From: Terriglobia bacterium
GTDB taxonomy: Bacteria > Acidobacteriota > Terriglobia > Bryobacterales > Bryobacteraceae
Reading direction: 5' to 3'
DNA: 64,000 nucleotides
Assembly: GCA_020073265.1 (NCBI GenBank)
Contig: JAIQFN010000010.1
Location: 57,709-121,708, forward strand
Both the position numbers and the translations under genes were made by a program. Positions 1-7,578 of the stretch are shown here, in pieces. The notes under the pieces were generated by a model. The model was not told the origin of the DNA. It was given only the letters and a program-made list of their open reading frames with translations, and made no database searches. Position 1 is the first letter of the stretch. Every line of letters starts with the position of its first letter.

Positions 1-721
1 TGTCCGGCACCTTGAAGACAATCTGATCCTCGCCGATGCAGCAGCCAGACCGGCCCTGATAGCTGACCTCGGCTTTGACGCCGCCAACGAACAATGACAG
101 GGAAATATTCGTCATATTCTGGCCCAGGCTGGAGGAATCGTCTTTGGGCACCGGCCCCAAACCCGTGGCCCACAGGATCAGTACATCACCGGGGTTCGCC
201 GCACCGCAGGCCGTATTGGGACCTCCGCAAGGATTGGCTTTGGCGGCCGAGACCAGGCTGTAGTCAGGGAAAGTCACGATGCCCGGGCCGGTGCCGGTCG
301 AGTCGATCGTAAAAATGCCCAGAGTGCTCACGCCGATGCCGTGGCCCCCGCTGCCAGACTGGCCGTTGTAGGTCACCTTGAACGTCCCGGAGCCGGTAGG
401 AGTATTGGAGGGCAGCAGCGCGGCGACTTGCTGGTCGGAGGTGTAGTACATGAGCGCATCCACCGTGGTCGAACCGACGGTCACCTGCACGGACGTGCCA
501 CTCAAAGTGGTGTTCTGGAACGGCGAGGAAGCGATCGAAATGTCCGCCGGCCCGAGTCCGCTGCCTTTGATTACGAAAATGCCCCCAACCCCTATGGGCT
601 GCCCAGTCGGAATGTTGCTGGCGGCGTTCTGAATGGCCTTGATGACCGGGGCGGCCTCAGCGGCGAGCGAGGCGCCCAGAAATAATAGAGCGGCTGAGCA
701 GTGATGAATCGAAATGCGCAT
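1..721 (-). CDS. Secreted protein with Solibacter-type C-terminal module (partial)
   Basis: The reading frame starts at an ATG whose first base is 721 and runs off the left edge, so at least 240 residues are visible and the C-terminus is missing. A Sec signal peptide covers roughly residues 1-24 (hydrophobic ALLFLG core, then SLAAEA). The mature part begins with the pattern IQNAAS...GGIFVIKGSGLGP and later has LWATGLGPV and VGGVKAEVSYQG, which I recognise as the module annotated as TIGR03437, abundant in Solibacter-like acidobacteria and usually at the C-terminus of large secreted proteins. Here it follows the signal peptide almost directly. Function is unknown; an extracellular or cell-surface location is inferred. 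An AGAGG ribosome site lies about 11 nt upstream of the start. Confidence 0.75.
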   Translation of the reverse strand, partial: MRISIHHCSAALLFLGASLAAEAAPVIKAIQNAASNIPTGQPIGVGGIFVIKGSGLGPADISIASSPFQNTTLSGTSVQVTVGSTTVDALMYYTSDQQVAALLPSNTPTGSGTFKVTYNGQSGSGGHGIGVSTLGIFTIDSTGTGPGIVTFPDYSLVSAAKANPCGGPNTACGAANPGDVLILWATGLGPVPKDDSSSLGQNMTNISLSLFVGGVKAEVSYQGRSGCCIGEDQIVFKVPD

Positions 722-815
722 ATAGCTTGAGACCTCTTTAGTTAGTAAACGGAAATCGTTGTCAAACGGGCTCATTGCGTAGCTACTGAAGGCTGAGTTA
801 CACTCTCAACTTGTT

Positions 816-1400
816 ATGCCAGGATCCGGACCGGGAGAAATTACCACTCTACTGAACCGGCTACAGTCTGGCGACCCTCAGGCTTGGTCTGAGTTGGCGC
901 CGCTAGTGGGGGCGGAGTTGCACCGGCTAGCGGCGGGCTATCTTCGTGACCAGCCCTCCGAACACACCTGGCAACCCACGGACTTGGTCAACGAGCTGTG
1001 GCTCCGGTTGCTCGGCCGCGGCGAGCTTCAGTTTCAGAACCGGGCCCATTTCCTGGGAGTCTCAGCGCACCTGATGCGCGTCATGGTGATCGATCACGCA
1101 CGCGCGTGTCGCGCTGCGAAGCGCACTCCAGGCGCCGCGCCAGACAGCATGAGCGAACTTGCGGGATTGCTGGCCCTGACTGATAAGCGCGCCATAGAGT
1201 TGATCGCTTTGGATGATGCGCTGTCGGAGCTGGCGGTTCTGTGCCCGCGGCAAGCCGAAATCGTGGAGATGCGCTATTTCGCCGGACTCACGGTGGAAGA
1301 AACAGCGCAGGCGCTCGCAATTTCGCCGGCTACCGTGAAGCGCGAGTGGGAGAAGGCGCGCGCCTGGCTGCATGCACGCATGCGCGGAGTCGAGATATGA
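816..1400 (+). CDS. ECF-type RNA polymerase sigma factor (acidobacterial type)
   Basis: This 194-residue protein has the size and order of an ECF sigma factor. Region 2 is at about 20-95 (QPTDLVNELWLRLL and FLGVSAHLMRVMVIDHARA) and region 4 at about 130-190 (LCPRQAEIVEMRYFAGLTVEETAQALAISPATVKREWEKARAWL), which contains the helix-turn-helix that contacts the -35 element. The pattern matches the subgroup common in Acidobacteria and Planctomycetes that sits beside Ser/Thr kinases rather than classical anti-sigma factors. Its stop overlaps the start of the kinase gene (ATGA at 1397-1400), so the two are translationally coupled. By analogy with the family, the kinase may control the sigma factor by phosphorylation; that is inference. 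Confidence 0.92.
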   Translation: MPGSGPGEITTLLNRLQSGDPQAWSELAPLVGAELHRLAAGYLRDQPSEHTWQPTDLVNELWLRLLGRGELQFQNRAHFLGVSAHLMRVMVIDHARACRAAKRTPGAAPDSMSELAGLLALTDKRAIELIALDDALSELAVLCPRQAEIVEMRYFAGLTVEETAQALAISPATVKREWEKARAWLHARMRGVEI

Positions 1401-3139
1401 CCCCTGCTGAGCGGAGCCAAGCCCAGTCCTTGTTCGGAGAGATTCTGGATCTCCCGCCGGACGAGCGCTCGCACTTTCTCGACCAGCACGGCGGCGCGGA
1501 ACGCTCGGTTCGCGAAGCTGTGGACGAGTTACTGGCCGAACATGAGCGCCGGAGCGGCCTTCTCGACCTGCCACTGTTCTCTGCCTTGCCACAGACCCAG
1601 GACGACGTCTGGACCGGACGTCTCGTGAACTCGCGGTATCGCATCGAACGATTCGTCGCGCAGGGCGGCATGTCGACGGTGTACCTGGCGCGGGATGAGC
1701 AGCTCGCCGGACGGCACGTCATCGTCAAGTTCCTACCGGCCTGGGCGCCTCAGTACGCCTGGCTGAAAAGCAGATTCCGCCGGGAGATGGAGGCGCTGGC
1801 GCGGATCGATCATCACGCGGTGGTGGGCGTGCTGGATACGGGCGAGACCGGCGACGGCCTGCCGTTCCTGGTGATCGAATACATCCACGGCGTCACCCTG
1901 CGCTCGGAAATGGCGCGCGGGCCGATGCCGATCGAACGCGTTGCCCGGCTGATCCGCCAGATTGCGCGGGCCGTGGCCGCGGCGCATTCCAACGGTGTTC
2001 TGCATCGCGATCTTAAGCCTGAAAATGTGATGCTGGAGCTGCCGGGAACGCCCGACGAGCGCGTGCGCCTGATCGATTTCGGAATTGCGCGGCTCGAGGA
2101 AGCCGAGGGAGTAGTCTCTACCAGGACCACGCAGTTCGCGGGAACAACACCGTACATGGCGCCCGAGCAACTCCGGGGTAAGCCGTGCCCCGCGAGCGAC
2201 ACCTACGCGTTGGGCGTGATCGCCTATGAGATGCTGGCAGGCCAGCGCCCCTTCGCGGGCGCAGGTCCGATCGAAATTTACGAGCAGCAGCGCGCCGGGG
2301 CCGGCTTGAAACCGCTGCTCGCACGAGGCGTTCCGGAAACGGCGGCGCGCCTGATCGTCAAACAACTCTCCTTCCGCGTGGAAGACCGTAGCGCCGCGGC
2401 GCTGGAAGCCGGAGAAATCATTGCGGACGGCCTGCTTCATCCCGGCCGTCAGTTCTGGTCGCGGCGCCATACCATGGCCGCGATGACGGCTGGTGCGTTC
2501 GCCGCGGTCAGCGGCGGTGCCTGGTGGTGGTTGCACGATGAGCCGCTCGGCCATGCCGAACGCGTGATCGAGTTGCCGATCCCGTCCGAACCACTCGAGC
2601 AGGGATTCCAGGCCACCGGGGCCATAGAGAATCGCGTGGTTCATAGTCCTGACAGTACCAACTACGAAGCGTTGCGTATCATCACTACAGATCAGGGCGG
2701 ATATTACCATCGCCTGAGCCGTGCGCAAGCCGCCGCCGCCAACCGGCTGGTCTGGAAATTCACATTCGAGGCCGCCGCGGAGGAAGGTGAGACTTACATC
2801 AACCTGCATGCCCAACACGCTCCGGTGCGGTACTCCCTCGACATCACACGCAGACCGGGTGGTCCGGACATCGCCAGATTGTGCACCCAAATCAATCCCG
2901 TGATCAAAGGGATTGAACTGCCACTCACTGGCTTGCCCGGAACCCGCCACAAGTATGTGTTCACGCTGCAACCGCCTTCGACCGGCGCGGAACTCTGGGT
3001 GGATGGCGTCAAGTTGTATTCCGGATATCAGGGCCTGACCCAATATCTCTATCACCGCGGCCCTGAGATCGGCGTGGCACGCTATCGCAGCGCGCGCGGA
3101 GTGGGCGTGTTCTGGAGCTTCCGCTTCGAGATCGGATAG
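1397..3139 (+). CDS. Transmembrane Ser/Thr protein kinase with lectin-like C-terminal domain
   Basis: The ATG at 1397 overlaps the sigma-factor stop and gives 580 residues. A leader of about 75 residues precedes a Hanks-type kinase domain at about 80-345, with a glycine loop QGGMSTVY (third glycine replaced by serine), lysine 111, the HRDLKPEN catalytic loop at 203-210, DFG at 227-229 and MAPEQLRG near 254-261. One transmembrane helix lies at about 358-378. The remaining 200 residues look like a beta-sandwich (VWKFTFEA..., ELWVDGVKLYSG...GVFWSFRFEIG) resembling concanavalin/LamG folds, presumably extracytoplasmic. All catalytic residues are present. It probably senses a ligand outside the membrane and signals to the coupled ECF sigma factor. 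Confidence 0.9.
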   Translation: MTPAERSQAQSLFGEILDLPPDERSHFLDQHGGAERSVREAVDELLAEHERRSGLLDLPLFSALPQTQDDVWTGRLVNSRYRIERFVAQGGMSTVYLARDEQLAGRHVIVKFLPAWAPQYAWLKSRFRREMEALARIDHHAVVGVLDTGETGDGLPFLVIEYIHGVTLRSEMARGPMPIERVARLIRQIARAVAAAHSNGVLHRDLKPENVMLELPGTPDERVRLIDFGIARLEEAEGVVSTRTTQFAGTTPYMAPEQLRGKPCPASDTYALGVIAYEMLAGQRPFAGAGPIEIYEQQRAGAGLKPLLARGVPETAARLIVKQLSFRVEDRSAAALEAGEIIADGLLHPGRQFWSRRHTMAAMTAGAFAAVSGGAWWWLHDEPLGHAERVIELPIPSEPLEQGFQATGAIENRVVHSPDSTNYEALRIITTDQGGYYHRLSRAQAAAANRLVWKFTFEAAAEEGETYINLHAQHAPVRYSLDITRRPGGPDIARLCTQINPVIKGIELPLTGLPGTRHKYVFTLQPPSTGAELWVDGVKLYSGYQGLTQYLYHRGPEIGVARYRSARGVGVFWSFRFEIG

Positions 3140-3170
3140 CCGCCCCTCGGTCTGCGTGATATTCGCGGCG

Positions 3171-3692
3171 CTACTTGCGAGCCTTGGCCGAACCGAGCGG
3201 GCTTAGACTCGAGGCGAAGATATCGATCCACTCCCGCTGTTGCGGCGTCTCCGGAACTGGAGAATGGCGGGCTTCGCTCAACTTCCGGATCGCGTCCGGA
3301 GCAGACACTCCCTTAGCAATGAGTAGGGCCGCTGCGATCAGGGAGGATCGGCCGATGCCCTGCCGGCAATGAATATTGATGCTTTTTCCGCGCGCCAGAT
3401 CTGCCTCGAGCCGCTCGATCAGCTGCAATGTGGCGGCGCGGGAGTCAGGCACGCTTCGATCAACGATAGGGAACGAGACAAGCTCCAGGTGATTCTGATG
3501 ACAATACTGCGCTTCTTTCTGCAGATCCATCTCTTCCACTTCGTCGGGAGTCAGCAGGGAAACGATCGTGTCGAAGCCGGCGGCGCGCCAGTTTCTTACT
3601 TCGTCTTCCAGCCAGTCTCCGCCGCGAGGGCGGGCTGATATCGCCAACGTCCCCGGCCAAGGACCCTCCACGCGATAGGCTTCGGTAGACAT
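3171..3692 (-). CDS. Dual-specificity / tyrosine phosphatase-like protein
   Basis: A 173-residue protein with the cysteine-phosphatase signature HCRQGIGRSS (HCX5R followed by S/T) near residues 111-120 and a preceding general-acid candidate in IVDRSVPDS. The size and the motif RGGDWLEDEVRNWRAAGFDTIVSLL near the N-terminus fit small dual-specificity phosphatases that act on phosphotyrosine or phosphorylated small molecules. The ATG directly abuts the stop of the upstream hydrolase gene (TAAATG), so this is the last gene of the rsmB-to-phosphatase operon. The substrate cannot be read from sequence; the nearby Ser/Thr kinase gene is on the opposite strand. Confidence 0.85.
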   Translation of the reverse strand: MSTEAYRVEGPWPGTLAISARPRGGDWLEDEVRNWRAAGFDTIVSLLTPDEVEEMDLQKEAQYCHQNHLELVSFPIVDRSVPDSRAATLQLIERLEADLARGKSINIHCRQGIGRSSLIAAALLIAKGVSAPDAIRKLSEARHSPVPETPQQREWIDIFASSLSPLGSAKARK

Positions 3693-4580
3693 TTACTTCC
3701 CGCCTTCCAGGTTACTCTTGCTGACGATCTCGCGGGGCAGAGCATTCACATCGACACCTCGGGACCGAAGCACGAAAACACGATGGTGACCATCCAGTAA
3801 TGTTCCTTCTGGACGCGCCTTCAGGCTACCCGGTTGACCAGGCAATAGCGACTGTTGCAGGGCTTCCTTGGATAGACGCTCGAATTGGGCAAGCTTGAGG
3901 CTGTTGAGAGCTGCGTCCGAGTGGAGTACGGCCAAAGGCGGCGGAACGGCAGGTCCTCCAGCGGCTTTCAAGACAGCATCCTCCAGGCGATCCAGCCCGC
4001 CGGCGAAGAAATGGTCTGCCGCCTCCACCCAGATCAGTTGCTTGGGACCCGTGAGCGACGCGAAATAGGCCTCCATCGCCGGGACCGGGCCGAACTCGTC
4101 GTTGGTGCTCTGTATGAAGACGCGCGGGACGTCGCATTGGCCCAGGTTGGCGCTGTCTTCCAAGCTCGCCGGGAATCCGACCGCGACCAACCGCGCGGCA
4201 CCTTCGATCTGGCAGCCCAGCCGGAGTATGACGCGCGATCCGAAGGAGAAGCCGGCGAGTGAAAACGGCAGCGCCGGGTAGCGCGACCGCAGATAGTCCA
4301 GAGCCGCCCGCGCGTCCTCGGTCTCGCCGATCCCGCCATCGTAGCGGCCCTGGCTCAGATTCACCCCGCGATAGTTGAAGCGCAGCACCACCGCTCCGGC
4401 CCGCCGCATCGCGCGCGCGATCCGGTGCACCACCTTGTTATGCATGGTGCCGCCGTACTGCGGATGCGGATGACACACCAGCACGGCCTCGCGCGGCGCA
4501 TGATCGTCGGGTTCCTCGATCAGCGCCTCGAGTTTCCCTGCTGGACCTTGGACGAAAAGCGACTCGATGCGGCGCGCCAT
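3693..4580 (-). CDS. Alpha/beta hydrolase fused to a ParB-like C-terminal segment
   Basis: Residues 1 to about 205 are a small alpha/beta hydrolase of the COG2945 kind: CHPHPQYGGTMHNKVV for the oxyanion region, nucleophile elbow GFSFGS with serine at about 112, acidic NDEF near 161 and histidine in DHFF near 190. That domain normally ends here. This protein continues for about 80 residues, with SLKARPEGTLLDGHHRVFVLR and RGVDVNALPREI, a pattern like the DGHHR box of ParB/sulfiredoxin-type domains. The ATG at 4580 overlaps the yajQ stop (TGATG); a TTG one codon upstream is also open. The substrate is unknown. The fusion appears genuine because the frame is open with no breaks. Confidence 0.78.
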   Translation of the reverse strand: MARRIESLFVQGPAGKLEALIEEPDDHAPREAVLVCHPHPQYGGTMHNKVVHRIARAMRRAGAVVLRFNYRGVNLSQGRYDGGIGETEDARAALDYLRSRYPALPFSLAGFSFGSRVILRLGCQIEGAARLVAVGFPASLEDSANLGQCDVPRVFIQSTNDEFGPVPAMEAYFASLTGPKQLIWVEAADHFFAGGLDRLEDAVLKAAGGPAVPPPLAVLHSDAALNSLKLAQFERLSKEALQQSLLPGQPGSLKARPEGTLLDGHHRVFVLRSRGVDVNALPREIVSKSNLEGGK

Positions 4581-5080
4581 CAATTGGTGCGGTAGTTGGT
4601 GAACTGCATGTCGATGCCGAAGTCCTGCCCGCGCAGCAGCGCCATGACTTCCTGCAGCGTGTCGCGGTCGCGGCCCGAGACGCGCACCAGATCGCCCTGA
4701 ATGGAAGCCTGCACTTTCTTCTTGCTGTCCTTGATGAGCTTCACGATGTCGCGCGCCTTCTCGATCGGAATACCCTGCTGCAGCGAAATCTCCTGCCGCA
4801 CCGTGGAGCCGGCCGCGGGCGCCACCGCTCCAAACGTCAAGCCCTTGAGCGGCACTTTGCGCTTGATGAGCTTCTGCTCGAACACGTCGGCCACGGCTTT
4901 CAGCTTGAACTCATCCTGGCTTTCGAGCAGAATCTTGTGATCTTTCTCGTTGAGCTGGATATCGGACTTGGAGTTCTTGAGATCGTACCGCTGGACGATC
5001 TCCTTGAGAGCCTGCTGGATGGCGTTGTTCACTTCCGCCAGGTCGATCTTGGATACGATGTCGAAACTGTTATCGGGCAT
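4580..5080 (-). CDS. yajQ: YajQ family nucleotide-binding protein
   Basis: This 166-residue protein begins with the diagnostic SFDIVSKIDLAEVNNAIQQA and continues with RYDLKNSKSDI, VPLKGLTFG and KDSKKKVQASIQGDLVRVSGRDRDTLQ, the whole length of the YajQ (UPF0234) family. YajQ folds as two ferredoxin-like halves; some members bind c-di-GMP and act with transcription factors. The product is cytoplasmic. It starts three bases after the response-regulator stop and overlaps the next gene, so it is co-transcribed within the minus-strand operon. Which ligand this copy binds cannot be read from the sequence. Confidence 0.95.
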   Translation of the reverse strand: MPDNSFDIVSKIDLAEVNNAIQQALKEIVQRYDLKNSKSDIQLNEKDHKILLESQDEFKLKAVADVFEQKLIKRKVPLKGLTFGAVAPAAGSTVRQEISLQQGIPIEKARDIVKLIKDSKKKVQASIQGDLVRVSGRDRDTLQEVMALLRGQDFGIDMQFTNYRTN

Positions 5081-5083
5081 GTG

Positions 5084-5656
5084 TCAATGACCCAATGCTA
5101 TCAAGACACGCTCGGTAATTTCCTGGATCATGGAGGGCAGGGCCGCATCCAGCGCCAGCGTGATGGCCGCGCGGACGCGCTCGGGATCGATCTCGGGAGC
5201 CTGCGGTGAAACCGCGCTCGCGGCGCCCGGGGAAGCCGGCGAGGCGGCCGCCGAGGCCAGCGCTTCGGCGAACAGGCCGCGCGCCAGTTGCGCCTCCTGG
5301 ACCAGCGGCCGGATGGTCTCGATCAGTTGCGACGCCTCGAAGGGTTTCTTGAGGATCGCGTCGCAGCCGGCTCGCCGTGCCTCTTCTTCATCGAAGGGTT
5401 CGAGCAATCCGGCCGTGAGCACCACGCGCACGTGCCGCAGGCGCGCGTCGCTTTTGACATGCCGGCAAATCTCCATGCCGGAGGCGGCCGGCAGGAACAC
5501 GTCGGCCAGGATCAGGTCGGGATCGACGTCCGAGAGGCGCTGCAGCGCGGCGTCGCCGCTAGTGAGGCTGACAACTTCGAAACCTTCTTCCCGCAGGATC
5601 CGCTCGCCCATGCGCTGCGCGTGTGGGCTATCGTCGGCCAGCAGGATGCGGCTCAT
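5084..5656 (-). CDS. Single-domain response regulator with alanine/proline-rich tail
   Basis: Residues 1-120 form a receiver domain: acidic pair DD at 8-9, phosphoacceptor aspartate 52 in LADVFLP, threonine in VLTAG near 81 and lysine in ILKKPFE near 103-104. A linker rich in Ala, Ser and Pro (about 130-155) leads to a short C-terminal amphipathic segment (PERVRAAITLALDAALPSMIQEITERVLIAL). There is no DNA-binding or enzymatic output domain. The start overlaps the bamD stop (TGATG). No cognate kinase is adjacent; the C-terminal helix may mediate protein interaction, as in gliding or polarity regulators, which is speculation. Confidence 0.87.
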   Translation of the reverse strand: MSRILLADDSPHAQRMGERILREEGFEVVSLTSGDAALQRLSDVDPDLILADVFLPAASGMEICRHVKSDARLRHVRVVLTAGLLEPFDEEEARRAGCDAILKKPFEASQLIETIRPLVQEAQLARGLFAEALASAAASPASPGAASAVSPQAPEIDPERVRAAITLALDAALPSMIQEITERVLIALGH

Positions 5657-6882
5657 CAGGGCTGGCCGGAGCCGGCGGGCTGATTGGCGGCAGGCTGGCT
5701 CGAGGCAGGCTGCTTGGGTTTCTTTTCCTTTTTCTTTTTCTTGCCCTTGTTCTGATCGTTCGCCGTGGTCTGCGCCGGCTGCGTGCCCGATGCGTCGGCC
5801 TTGGCTTCTTCAGGCGGGTTGGCGCGCGCGTCCGGCTTGGTATCCAGCGCCGAAGGACCGCTCACCGTGGTGGCCGTCACGTCGCCGCTGAAGCCGGTGC
5901 CCGTTCCGCCAGGCTGTGGAACGCTGGGCGGTACCGACGGCCGCATGTTCGTCATGGCAGGATCGCCGGATCGCGCCGCGCTGGTCACGTCCGGCCCGCG
6001 CCGCAGGAAACCGGTGCCGCGCGAGATCATGCCGGGCTTCTGGCGATTCTCCTGCTCCCACTTCATCCGCGCCAGCGCCGCTGTATCGGCCTCCGGGATG
6101 GGCAATTCCATTTCCTTCAGTTTCTTCTTGGCGTCGTCGGCATAATCGCTCAGCGGATAATCCTTGACGATGCGCGCGTAGGCGTCGCCTTCCTGTTTGC
6201 GGAAGCGGGGACCCAGCTTGGAATATCCTTGGCCCATCTCCCACAGCGCTTCATCGGCCTTGCTGTAGAGAGGATACTGCTCCACCACATGGCTCAAGCG
6301 ATTCACCGCCGCCGGATTGTCGCCGCGCTTGAAATAGAAATAGCCGACCTTGTACTCACCGTCGGCCAGCGCTTCCTGAATGTTCCGCAGGAGCTGCTGC
6401 GTTTCGGGGACGAACTGGCTGTTCGGGAACTGCACGACCAACTGCCGGCACTCGTCTTCGGCCCGGATCGCCTGGCTGGAGTCGCGATCGGATTTCTCCA
6501 TCTGGCGGTAATGAATCATGCAGATTTTCTGCTGGGATTCGGCTGCTTCCTCCATGGTCGGGTAGAACAGGATAAAGTCCTTGTACTCGGCTTCGGCCTG
6601 CGCCAGACCGGCCGCCCCTCCCTCGCGGTACCAGCTATCGGCGACAGCCAGCTTGGCTTTGGCCAGGAACTCGCTCTGATCGTAAGTATTGATCAGCGTG
6701 TTCAGAGTGATGCGGGCCACTTCAAAGCGGCTGTGTTCGATGTCACCGATGGCCCGGTCGTACAGCACTTTGTCGGGCTGCTTGGTGTCCTTGGTGATCG
6801 GGTTGTCGTACTTGTGGCGCTTAAAGCCACAGGACGTAACCAGCCCAGCCATCAACGTCACGATCAAAATGTATCGAGCCAT
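5656..6882 (-). CDS. bamD: BamD-type outer-membrane assembly lipoprotein
   Basis: From ATG 6882 (AAGG ribosome site 7 nt upstream; a TTG two codons earlier is possible) the protein has about 408 residues. A short signal ends in a lipobox, GLVTSC, so Cys near residue 18 is the lipidated N-terminus. Residues about 40-260 carry tetratricopeptide helices typical of BamD/YfiO (LYDRAIGDIEHSRFEVARITLNTLI, YPLYSKADEALWEMGQGY, DYPLSDYADDAKKKLKEM). The last 150 residues are low-complexity, proline/alanine-rich with a lysine run (GKKKKKEKKPKQ), much longer than in E. coli BamD. The role is folding of outer-membrane beta-barrels with BamA. It overlaps the response-regulator gene and follows rpe after about 20 nt. 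Confidence 0.88.
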   Translation of the reverse strand: MARYILIVTLMAGLVTSCGFKRHKYDNPITKDTKQPDKVLYDRAIGDIEHSRFEVARITLNTLINTYDQSEFLAKAKLAVADSWYREGGAAGLAQAEAEYKDFILFYPTMEEAAESQQKICMIHYRQMEKSDRDSSQAIRAEDECRQLVVQFPNSQFVPETQQLLRNIQEALADGEYKVGYFYFKRGDNPAAVNRLSHVVEQYPLYSKADEALWEMGQGYSKLGPRFRKQEGDAYARIVKDYPLSDYADDAKKKLKEMELPIPEADTAALARMKWEQENRQKPGMISRGTGFLRRGPDVTSAARSGDPAMTNMRPSVPPSVPQPGGTGTGFSGDVTATTVSGPSALDTKPDARANPPEEAKADASGTQPAQTTANDQNKGKKKKKEKKPKQPASSQPAANQPAGSGQP

Positions 6883-6903
6883 AGTCAACCTTACAAGCTT
6901 AAA

Positions 6904-7578
6904 CTAAACCCTGACCAGCGTGGCTTCCCGGGCCGCGCGCTGCAACTCCGAAAAAGCCCGGCCGGGATCCGGGGTGTGAAAAATCGAAGACCCTGCCACC
7001 AGCCAGTCACACCCGGCGCGAACGATCGCAGGGGCATTGTCCAGCCCCACGCCACCATCGATTTCGATGGCGAATTGCAGGCCTAACTCCTTGCGCCGGC
7101 ATGACAAAGCCTCGACCTTGCGCAGGGCGTTCGGAATGAAGGCCTGGCCTCCAAACCCCGGGTTCACGCTCATGATCAGCACGTGATCCACCAAATCCAG
7201 CACCTCGTTCAGGGTCGCGATGGGGGTAGCCGGATTCAGCACCACGCCGGCCAGCGCGCCATGCTCCCGAATCAGGCGCAGCGTGCGGTCCAGGTGCGGG
7301 CAGGCCTCCTGATGGACCAGCACCTGGTCGGCTCCGGCGCGGATGAACTCGGGCGCGTAGGTATCGGGATCCGAAATCATCAGGTGAACGTCCAGCTTGG
7401 ATCGGGTGATCTTACGGATTGATTCAACAACCGGGATTCCGATGCTGATGTTGGGGACGAAATGGCCGTCCATCACATCCACATGCAGCATGGACGCGCC
7501 GGCCCGTTCGACCTTGGCGATCTCCTCGCCCAAACGGGCAAAGTTAGCCGCCAGGATGGATGGAAGGATTTCTACCAT
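6904..7578 (-). CDS. rpe: Ribulose-phosphate 3-epimerase
   Basis: Starting at ATG 7578 the product has 224 residues and the full set of epimerase motifs: ILPSILAANFARLGEE, HVDVMDGHFVPNISIG (metal-binding His and Asp), LDVHLMI, HQEACPH, LVMSVNPGFGGQ-like LIMSVNPGFGGQAF, and EIDGGVGLDNAPAIVRAGCDWLVAGSSIF. It interconverts ribulose-5-phosphate and xylulose-5-phosphate in the pentose phosphate pathway. The start lies 7 nt inside the end of rsmB, so the two are translationally coupled. An upstream extension of the frame (to 7824) is only the shadow of rsmB. Confidence 0.96.
   Translation of the reverse strand: MVEILPSILAANFARLGEEIAKVERAGASMLHVDVMDGHFVPNISIGIPVVESIRKITRSKLDVHLMISDPDTYAPEFIRAGADQVLVHQEACPHLDRTLRLIREHGALAGVVLNPATPIATLNEVLDLVDHVLIMSVNPGFGGQAFIPNALRKVEALSCRRKELGLQFAIEIDGGVGLDNAPAIVRAGCDWLVAGSSIFHTPDPGRAFSELQRAAREATLVRV

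Noticed and set aside
1733..3055. Long minus-strand open frame opposite the Ser/Thr kinase
   Set aside because: It is the shadow of a high-GC coding region; no family motifs, and the kinase on the other strand is clear.
5623..7086. 487-codon plus-strand frame
   Set aside because: Antisense shadow of bamD and rpe; arginine/glycine-rich translation.
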